Origin: Aspergillus flavus
Lineage: Eukaryota > Ascomycota > Eurotiomycetes > Eurotiales > Aspergillaceae
Assembly (NCBI RefSeq): GCF_009017415.1
Contig: NC_092410.1
Coordinates: forward strand, 3,658,001 to 3,722,000
DNA: 64,000 nt
Direction: 5' to 3'
Below, piece after piece: positions 55,402 to 64,000 of this stretch. The notes below the pieces were generated by a model that did no database searches, was not told the origin of the DNA, and saw nothing but the letters and a program-made list of their open reading frames with translations. Every line of letters starts with the position of its first letter. The first letter of the stretch is position 1. The translations under genes and the position numbers were made by a program.

Positions 55402-56195
55402 ATGATTTCTCAGAAGGTTGCTCAGCAATCGCTGCGGCGGCGTATGTGCCCCCTTTGGCTACTGTATGTTTAAATTGAACACCACTAATTTGTTGCAGTT
55501 GCCGTCCAGCAGCCCTATGCCATGCGCTGGTCTTTGATGAACTCCGCAACCCCCGCTGCTGTCGCTATGGGACGTTTTATGCAGACCAGGTGAGTAGTGT
55601 ATTTTTTTTTTGGTTTACCTCTATCACTTTGCGACAGTCTCTGCTGTGGAGGTTTCGCATGGGTTGCTACGTCATGGAAGTCCGATTTTACCAAGCGTTC
55701 GGATGACGAGGCATATGTACGACGATCAATGGTATATAGATGCTAATTTAGACAACCAGACAAGCTGCCACTACCTCGAACACCTCTGACCCTACCAAGA
55801 TCCTTGCGCAGCAGCGTCTGAACCGTCCCGTTTCCCCTCACCTTTCCATCTACCGTCCCCAGATCACTTGGATCGGCAGTAGTTTTCACCGTATTACCGG
55901 ATTCGCCCTTTCTGGTTCTCTGTATCTTTACGCGACTGCATACCTCGCCTCGCCGTTGCTTGGCTGGCATCTGGAGTCGGCCTCCGTGGCCGCTGCTTTC
56001 GCTGCTCTTCCCATTGTTGCCAAGGTCCTTCTCAAGGGTTTTATGGCTCTTCCTTTCACCTACCACTGCTTCAACGGAGTCCGCCACTTGGTCTGGGATC
56101 TTGGTAGGGGAATCACCAACCAGCAGGTCATCAAGTCTGGTTGGACTGTGGTGGGGCTGAGCGTCCTCAGTGCCCTTGCTCTCGCTTTCCTGTGA
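55402..56195 (+). CDS. SDH3: Succinate dehydrogenase cytochrome b560 subunit
   Basis: Membrane-anchor subunit of respiratory complex II in the mitochondrial inner membrane; with Sdh4 it binds ubiquinone and haem. Three exons, 55402-55441, 55499-55589 and 55760-56195, give 188 aa. The presequence (MISQKVAQQSLRR, then RWSLMN and MGRFMQTRQAATTS) is basic. The family signature NRPVSPHLSIYRPQITWIGSSFHRITGFALSG contains the quinone-site Ser and Arg; three helices follow, and YHCFNGVRHLVWDLG carries the haem-ligand His. The first exon is only 40 nt and the second intron, at 170 nt, is long for this window. Frame on the opposite strand (56234-55743) is a shadow. Confidence 0.92.
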
Positions 56196-59100
56196 TTTTC
56201 TTGTGTCATACCTATTAAGCTGATCTTGTTTCACTAAAACTGTTTTCTATGCATTATATCTTATACAGTCAATCCAGACTGATTTTTGAAATTCATGATT
56301 ATTCTTTTTCAGACCTCCATGGTTCTGGGCTTGGGGACGTAGACCATCTGAAGATTGCAGGCACGAAAGGGTGAACAGCAAACAGAGAGGGAATAGTTTA
56401 AGAGGGTCAGTGTTGTATTTGCAATGCTATTTGACTAATTTCCATATTCAGAGAATTTTTAACGTTCTACCGCAGCGCATCTAACATGGATGTAGCTTGA
56501 GTTTTGTGTGGATTATAAGTTTGATGACATATGGTATGTTCAGGCTTGTTTTCTAAAGTATGGTTCTCGGTCCCGCTTTCCAGACAGCGTTGTACATTAA
56601 GGGCTCTTCCAGTCACGAGGTATGCCCTGCCACTTCCTTGTTTGCCTGTTGGTACGCATATACATTCTTTCCCATGAAACCCCGTCTGGCATCATCATTG
56701 TGCAGGTGCTTTCTGAAACCTTTTGGTACTCTACACCACAATGGTTAGCATTTCTATGAGCACCAGGGCTGTTATTAGATATGCAACGGACGGCCTTGTG
56801 CGTGCTACCTTCTGAGGCACGACACGTCCCGCCCATGGAAGAAGCGTTTCAGAGACTCACCAACTGCGCCAACTTATTTTTTTAAGAATGATATTCTTGT
56901 CCGAGAAACGAGCCTCCGGATCATGCAGGGCTCGGTGGCGGGTTAGGTGGATACGGTGGTGGTGAAGGTGGATCTTGGACGGAGAAATCACTCAATGTGA
57001 TATCAATAATACTTCTGAGGCACTGTTTCGACTGCTTATAACTCAAAGAGAAGTTGAAAATGGTCTCGGTGTCCCGACATGCCATGTTAAACGAGGTAGC
57101 CGACATTATCAGCACAAGTTGTATACCAACTAGCTCGAAGTTGCTCAAGAGATATGGAAGATAAGGAAGCCCGCCGTTGTGCGAGAAGCCAAAGTGTCTT
57201 CGTTCCTTTCCCAAGAAATCTAGTGAAGTAAGTATTCGAATACTTTGACGTCCATTTTCTGAACAGGAAAAGAATTTCTTTCAATACCCGGCTATCGCTC
57301 ACCGTTTAATAGCCCCAGCCTTTCAGGCCAATTTCCGACTGGCGGCTTCTTCAAAGCAGAGTGTACACCGCCATCCTGCCTTAAACGTCCGATCAACGGG
57401 AAATGGCCGCGTGGATCTGACATTTTTGACACTCTAACAGTGGTCTTCGCAAATGGATGCAGACCTAGAAGGACACTTCGTCGGCTGCTTCTGCAAGGGC
57501 CCGGCGGAAGACTAATGTATAAGATGTTAGACGGCGTACAGAACACCGATGGCCTCCGGCCTTTGCCGCGGGTTGGTTCTTGGTAACGGCAAACTAGGCC
57601 AAACAGGCTCGGCGGCATTGTATTGTCTGGAAACAGACCGTTTCTTCGGCTACCTTGACTACCCCAAGCTGCATGTCCAGTCTTGGTTGGTGAGCCTGAG
57701 GAAAGATGTGAAATAGCTCTCCGGCGTACTTCGACAGATGCGTTGGTGAATGCATGTTGTCGTTGGTCAACCGTAGGGTGATCTACTTCAACAGAGCAGC
57801 CAACGGGAGGTGCTGGCTATGATCTCTGATAGATGAAGATCCAAAGAGGTAAAAGCACCCTTTGCTGATTATATTGGTGATCTCAATTAGAGCTATGGAT
57901 ACCAACCACGACTCCGATTTCCTCAATGAGCTCAGGTGCGTTTGACAGTACACGTATACAGCATGAGCGGGATTCCAGTTAACTTTTCAAAATTTTTGGT
58001 TTGAAGCAAACAATAAAGAGGCAGGATACTGGCGACGTCGAATGAAAAACGAACTCCTCGACTTCTAGATCCCAGGTTTTCTCGAACCAAATGTCCAGCG
58101 GTAAATTACGCAACAAGGCTTTCGTCTAACGCTACCAATTTCCCATTGCCATCGACTTTCTATTTGTTTATTTGTTTATTTATTTATTTATTTTTATTTT
58201 TTTGAGGAGCGAAGGGTTTTCTGTTCTTGCCAATCCATGTAATAATTTGATAGGCCTAGCGCCCCTAGCGACAACGTCCGAGGACGTAGTCTATGAAAGC
58301 AAACAACGAGCAAGCCTACTAGGAGGTACGGGAACAGTGCCTCACGCAACACAGGCCCCATAATATAGGAATAACCCCACAGCATGAAACACGTGGACGA
58401 TCTCCAGATTGTCGTCGTCACACTAAACATAGGAAAAGCACGCAATTCCCCAATAATGTTCCATGCCCCAGGCTTTGGGTGCTTATTATTCCCTATATTC
58501 GCAGAGAGCCCTGGAAGAGAGCACTTTCCGCGACAAGCGCTAGCACACCGGTATTTCTTCGATATATTAATTGACTTTCCAGAAAAGGACAGGCTTCGAT
58601 GGGTTATACCTCCAAGTCGGGACGAAGCCTACTCCACTCTGTCTACGGCATATTGTCCTTGTACTGCATCGACGTGGAGCATTTTTCTAGTTTGGAGCAG
58701 GAAGTCGTTAGAAGGCGCCCTGGCCCGGTAAATTAAGGGCCTGAACGACAGATCTCACAAGGATTATTCTCATTGCAGATATCCATCGGCAGGTTGCTGG
58801 TTTACGCTCGCCTATCTCGCTCTCTTTTTATCTGTTATTCACCCCTCTCCTTAATGCTTTCGTCCAGCTCAACCAGGGAACTAGGACATGTTCTTGGCAT
58901 CCTTGAGTAAATTCGGACTCCTTAGAAGCTATGATAGTTCTATCGACTTATGTCAATGAGAGTGGTGCCAGCCATGGGCCCCTGACTCGGTGTCACCTCA
59001 ATACAGTCAGGTCCGGAAAGCACACCTAATGCTTACCGCCATTACGTGTACACGGAGATTATAATCAGAAAAGCTCTACCCAACAGCGAAAGGATCATAC

Positions 59101-60039
59101 ATCTGATGGAGAAAGCGATATAGCTAAGCTGCTGCTGCTGGTGACTATCTGTCTCTCAACTGCTACTGCCTGGTCCCAAGAAAAAGAGAAGAAGCGTCGC
59201 CAAGGACTTCAAGTGAAGCTGGACCGTTGAACATTTTTCTTGTCTTACAAAGAGATAAACCCCATCGGAAAGGGGGTCAACAAGCTAGCATCACTGTTCG
59301 AACATTTTGTGAAACCCGTCAATAGCGGCCCATGCGGCTTGAGTGAAGCCACCAGGTAAGTCTGGGTGTAAGGAAAGACACATCAGCGTCGATTTTGTGT
59401 AAGCCGAACCGGGCTTGCTTTACAAGATTAAACAAAGGGAGTTTGTCTAACCTCTCTTTAGACTCCACGTAAGTCGCTGGATTTCACAGTTTGAAATGCC
59501 ACTCGGGCAGGGCATTTGTCATTCGGTAGTAGGCATTTGATAGGCTTGTGATGGCATTCCTCATATCATCCCCTACACTTCATCGTGATACATTAACATG
59601 ATACTTCTCGCTATTGTAGACCTGTGCACAGGGCTAAAATGGTTCGTGTTGCCCCTCAACGGCCTGCAATCGGGTTGTTTACTGGTGGATGTGTTCTCTA
59701 AGACTGATATTTGGGGGGGAAATTGCTCCGGTACTAGGTCAAGAAAGGTGGCTCAACCCGACGACTGAAGAGGAGGTCCAGGCCCTTATTGTGATACAAA
59801 ACTAAATGAGTATTCCGTCAAGGAATCAATAGTATTTGCTGTTCTTTCTACTATTGTTTATACTGTATAGACGGAGTACGTCGGACAAGTTGCGCTATCC
59901 CAAAGCGGACTAGCGCCACATCTCCGAAATCTTTCCAACCCATCATTCGAATTCCATCGCGGCCGCTGTGAAAAGCCCGGACAGGTGAATTGCCTCCGTT
60001 TCTCCCACACCTGCGGATTTCAGCCCCTCGACCCACACA
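56196..60039. other. 3.8 kb gene-poor block with a TTTA microsatellite
   Basis: Only short frames, none recognised. The longest ATG frame is 58384-58731 (+), 115 aa, MKHVDDLQIVVVTLNIGKAR..., no family; on the complement 57618-56921 there are three overlapping short frames. A (TTTA/TTTG)n run lies at 58161-58203. No tRNA or mobile-element protein fragment seen. Confidence 0.5.
58161..58203 (+). repeat. TTTA/TTTG microsatellite
   Basis: Tetranucleotide run TATTTGTTTATTTG grading to TTTA units and then a T-rich end. Confidence 0.7.
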
Positions 60040-60978
60040 ATGGCTTCAATGCTACCAACTCGGGCGGCCAGGACCATCGCCTGTTCCGCATGCCGCACTA
60101 TCGTTTGTCCTAGCACGATTGGATCCGCCTCCCTCCTCCGTCGTGGTCTGTCGACATCCACCGAGCAGACACCAGTCGATTATGCAGACAAGCCTCGATG
60201 GTCCTATACTCCTCCCAGTGCAAAGGCTCCCTTCAGCTTGCGATTGAATAGCAAGAGACGTGATTACCCAGTCAACACCGATCCGCAGGTCCTTGACGAA
60301 TTCTACATCCGCATGCTGGGCAATGATGGTGACAAGCTCCTTTCGGACGAAACCAAATGGCTTGCTGTGACGCACAAGAGTTTCGACCAGGGTCGAAGAG
60401 GATTCAATGACCGTCTGGCTTTCTTAGGTGTGTAGGAGTCTGAGGATGCGATTCTGCGATTCGCGAGATGCACAGGACTAACCGGTAATTGCACTTTAGG
60501 ACGACGGATCGTTGAGTTACAGGCTTCTTTGGCCATGGTGCAGAGCCCCGGAAGTGCTGCATCCACCGCTGCCCCTGATGAGTTTGACCGTGTGCCCTTC
60601 ACGCACCCGGCATTGGAGGGCCTGGAGAACCTCACCCGTCACAAGAATTACTTGATAGGCAAAGCACAGCTTGCGGAGCTTGCGCAGAAGTATGAGCTGC
60701 AGAAGGTCCTGAGATGGAGTCCTCGGAAGGTAATATAATGGAACATCTTTCTCTTCTATAATTTTGCAACATACTGCTTTGACTACAAATGGCTATACTT
60801 GACCTTGCTGACAATTATCGATGCCCAGCCCAACAACCTTGCCAGCTCCGGAATCGAACTTGTTCTTGCTCATACGATGTATGCGATCGTCGGTGCCATT
60901 TCCCTGGAGAAGGGCGGTCTCGTTGCCAACAAGGTGACACGCGAGCGGATATTAGAACCTTTGGGATTCAAGGCTTAA
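60040..60978 (+). CDS. MRPL15: Mitochondrial large-subunit ribosomal protein mL57 (MRPL15)
   Basis: Mitoribosome-specific protein with an RNase III-like fold that has become structural. Three exons, 60040-60427, 60500-60729 and 60829-60978, give 255 aa. Presequence MASMLPTRAARTIACSACRT and LLRRGLSTST. The RNase III-like region runs from KWLAVTHKSFDQGRRGFNDRLAFLGRRIVELQASLAM to the end. Where active RNase III has ERLEFLGDAVL, this protein has DRLAFLGRRIV, so the catalytic Glu and Asp are gone, as is known for this ribosomal protein. The C-terminal half (GIELVLAHTMYAIVGAISLEKGG) matches the second RNase III helix pair. All splice junctions keep the frame. Confidence 0.9.
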
Positions 60979-62733
60979 GTCGGGATATCATTGTTGGGAA
61001 ATGGCCGCAGGAGCATTTCGAGGCGTTATCACCTTTTCGCTTTCTTGTCTTTTTTATATCTTGGATGTTCTCTGTATGTGTTGGGGGTTCTGGTCATCCA
61101 CCATATATGTACTTTTACTATGACCATGTCTTATATTGATTTTCGAATACCACCCGGAAGGATCCTCTCCTCTGAGGGGCCCTCTCTTGTGGAACATGTT
61201 AGAGAACGCGCAAAACACTATGAGAATAGAATTGTTTATTAATGATAGATATGTCCGGTTCCTCTGACACCGCCCGAGTAACAGAGTAAAATACGCGGCC
61301 AGCTCTTATGGAACCCTCTTTACGATGCATAGTCTTCGCGCCGCTGTATCGCAATTCAGCAATGAAAAACCAGGACCATCGTACAGAATGTACGACAACC
61401 CCAGAAATCACAGAAAGTAATTTGTACTGGCTTGCACTGTCTAATGGGAGCGTTGGTACAAGAAGAAAAAAAAGTAAGAAGAGGGAAAAAAATTGCGGAA
61501 GAAATACTGTCGTGCGAAAAGCACACTAGCCTTTTCAGGAATGGTGTGAGTCCACCTGAGACTCTGAGCCCGCTAGAGTCGGATAGGCTTGGCTTTCTCT
61601 TCTTCAGGCTATACACCGAGCTATGGATGCAGACTCTACGGAGTACTAGCAACACATTTCACACTTTTGTGAAGGCCTTACTCATGAAAGAGATTGCTCT
61701 GCATTCTATTATCTACGATACAGCACTTGAAATAGGCTCGGCTCGAGAATCGTCAGTCAGCGTAGTCTGCTGGGACTGCCTGTAAACTTATTGAGCTTGT
61801 TCTTACAGATGTACATACTGAGTGGAGCTCAAAGACTTGAGTGAGGGTGATCGATGTTTGTGAGCCTTGAGTCGAATGGTTGAGAACAACTTCATGACCC
61901 AGCAATTGAATTGGCCAACCTATCGCCATGCTCCAGGAACAGCTGTGCAAGCGCCAGCCAGACGTAGATAGGAAGACCTTAGGAAGTTTCATATATGATT
62001 CGGGACTTTCCTTATAGAACATGGGGTTTATAGAGCTCTCTATGGGCCAAATTCTGCGATTGTACAAGTAATTATTTCACGCAAAAGTGGTCTGGTTTCA
62101 ATTAATGGAACAACGAGAAGGAAGTGCATGGAGAGATAAATAATGGGACGACTGAATGCTTTTGGAATTTCTCAATGTCTTTTCTGTCCGACTTCTCAGT
62201 CCCCTGATAGTAGATAGGATGATCATCAATACGTCAGTCCGATCAATAATACTATAGAGTGTGCTATACAGATTCTATAGCGGGCGTCTTCGTCTCAAGT
62301 TCATATACTGTATCTCTTGGGAGCTCTATCAGTTGTAGCAGGCATAGAAGACCCGAAGCGGGCGGTCAGGGAAGCGGGTGACATATTGTGTGGCAGTACT
62401 CATTATAGTGGAACGGAATTGAGCTGAACGTGTACAGGACTCCTGATAGAGACCCCATCGTCCCATACACTGTCGCTCTCAGGTCAGTCTTCTATTCCGT
62501 GTTTTTTCCCTGTGAGTTTCTCCACTGGTACTCCATCACCTGAACTTATGATGTGATCCATTGCTGGATTAATGCTGATTGGGAGGTACACTATTTTATC
62601 GCAGAATGTACGGCTAGTGTTTCGTTGGCCTCTTACCGTTGAACTAAGCCAGGAGCCTCCCGCCGATTCCTTACTGCCCTATTGACATCCACCCTTACTT
62701 TCACGACTCCCACACGATTTCCAAACCTCCGCG
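60979..62733. other. Intergenic, mL57 3' end to APM1 promoter
   Basis: 1.75 kb without a credible gene. Frames seen on both strands are short and mostly lack an ATG. The last 200 bases before 62734 are pyrimidine-rich and fit a promoter and leader. Confidence 0.5.
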
Positions 62734-64000
62734 ATGGCATCGGCTATCTTCTTTTTAGATTTGAAGGGCAAGGTAGGTAGATGCTTGGCGATATCTCTTT
62801 TCAATGACCGCTATACCCACCATGCATTCTTGCGCTCACCGTCAAATAGACCCTTCTAGCCCGAAACTACCGCGGAGACATTCCCATGTCCGCGGTCGAG
62901 AAATTTCCTATCCTCCTTAGTGACGCAGAAGAAGAAAGCTCCGCCGTACCGCCATGCTTCTCTCATGAAGGCATCAACGTATGTTATGTCCGCAATCGCA
63001 TCAGTTTTCGCACTCGCTCCCCGCCCGTCCCCGCAGCCCGCTTTGCTTCCCTTCATCCCCTATAACGGCCCGCCTCTACTGCGACACTTCATTTGGGCAC
63101 CAGGTAGCCATTAGCCTTTTCACGCCATCTTACTGACAAGTCATCGTGTATCTAGTATCTCTATATCCGCCACAGCAACCTTTATATTCTCGCGTTGACA
63201 AAGAAGAACACTAATGCGACCGAAATCCTCCTCTTCCTCCACAAAATTGTGGAGGTCTTCACGGAATACTTCAAAGTCTTGGAGGAAGAGAGTATTCGCG
63301 ACAACTTTGTTATCATCTATGAATTGCTCGATGAGATGATGGACTTCGGATACCCACAAACTACGGAGAGCAAGATATTGCAAGAGTAAGACGACAATTG
63401 TGACCGAACATGACGGAAGGCAGTGTTGCTCATATGGTATCAGGTACATCACACAAGAGTCGCATAAGCTCGAAGTTCAAGCGCGTCCCCCTATTGCCGT
63501 CACCAATGCGGTCTCCTGGCGAAGTGAAGGCATTCGCTATCGGAAGAACGAAGTCTTCCTTGACGTTGTCGAATCTCTGAATCTCCTCGTATCTGCGTCT
63601 GGAAATGTCTTGCGATCTGAGATCCTGGGTGCTATCAAGATGAAGTGTTACCTAAGCGGTATGCCAGAACTTCGTTTGGGTTTGAATGACAAGGTTATGT
63701 TTGAGACGACGGGTCGTGCCACAAGAGGCAAAGCTGTCGAGATGGAGGACGTTAAATTCCATCAATGCGTTCGTCTTTCGAGATTCGAGAACGATCGTAC
63801 GATCAGTTTTATACCCCCGGATGGAGAGTTCGAGCTCATGAGTTATCGTCTAAACACGCAAGTGAAACCCCTTATCTGGGTCGAATGCCTGGTGGAATCG
63901 CACTCAGGCTCTCGGATGGAGTATATGTTAAAGGTAGGCGATCTGGAAACGCCGAACACCTGTGTCGTCTCCAAACTAATATTCCTCTTCTCTGTAGGCC
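62734..64000 (+). CDS. APM1: AP-1 clathrin adaptor medium subunit (mu1), 3' end outside window
   Basis: Cargo-binding subunit of AP-1 at the trans-Golgi and endosomes. Exons: 62734-62772, 62850-62978, 63156-63385, 63444-63933 and the first three bases of a fifth at 63998. The visible part is about 297 aa. Opens MASAIFFLDLKGKTLLARNYRGDIPMSAVEKF, a longin-type N-terminal domain (NYLYIRHSNLYILALTKKNTNA, FEEESIRDNFVIIYELLDEMMDFGYPQ-type block), then the mu-homology domain from about residue 158 (RSEGIRYRKNEVFLDVVESLNLLVSASG, VEMEDVKFHQCVRLSRFENDRTISFIPPDG). The AP-1 rather than AP-2 type is shown by MDFGYPQTTESKILQEYITQ. The second intron, 177 nt, is long. Truncated by the window, not by mutation. 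Confidence 0.95.

Noticed and set aside
55743..56234. 163-aa frame on the complement across SDH3 exon 3
   Set aside because: Antisense shadow of a well-supported conserved gene; low-complexity product with no family.

Overview
This 64 kb window is nuclear DNA of a filamentous ascomycete, most likely Eurotiales (Aspergillus or close kin). The evidence is short introns (about 50-80 nt) with GT...AG ends and CTAAC/CTGAC branch points, a RodA-like class I hydrophobin, a HET-domain gene, and single-copy fungal genes such as RTT109, POM34, SWA2 and MRPL15. I resolved about 27 protein-coding genes. Two are cut by the window edges: an ABCA-type transporter on the left and the AP-1 mu adaptin on the right. 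I saw no rRNA, tRNA, CRISPR array or intact mobile element.

Layout. 0-7 kb: ABCA transporter (partial), a ten-exon allantoate-permease-type MFS transporter, and a HET-domain gene. 7-13 kb: mitoribosomal bL19m head-to-head with an uncharacterised mitochondrial protein, then a degenerate AMP-binding protein head-to-head with nucleoporin POM34. 13-26.5 kb: a dense run of HID1, AIM6, RTT109 and ceramide glucosyltransferase on +, then a YAR1-like ankyrin protein, a WW-domain protein and a small DUF6914-like protein on -. 26.5-33.6 kb: gene-poor, with the hydrophobin and an uncharacterised 297-aa protein. 33.6-43 kb: a nitronate monooxygenase ending in SKL, cysteinyl-tRNA synthetase head-to-head with the tRNA m1A58 methyltransferase TRM61, and the auxilin-like SWA2. 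43-48.7 kb: a 5.6 kb stretch with no supportable gene. 48.7-56.2 kb: URC4, GTR1, a transaldolase and SDH3. 56.2-60 kb: another gene-poor stretch. 60-64 kb: mL57 and the start of APM1.

How the genes work together. Most are independent housekeeping genes, and I see no secondary-metabolite cluster (no PKS, NRPS or terpene synthase). The recurring themes are mitochondrial translation and respiration (bL19m, mL57, CysRS with a probable mitochondrial isoform, SDH3), tRNA and ribosome biology (CysRS/TRM61 share a short promoter; YAR1-like), and membrane traffic and signalling (HID1, SWA2, AP-1 mu, GTR1). The points most worth checking are the CysRS alternative starts, the SKL tail on the nitronate monooxygenase, the adenylating-enzyme relative that has lost its catalytic motifs, the cluster of BrlA/AbaA-like sites upstream of the hydrophobin, and the two long gene-poor blocks. 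Nothing here clearly declares itself an undescribed multi-gene system.
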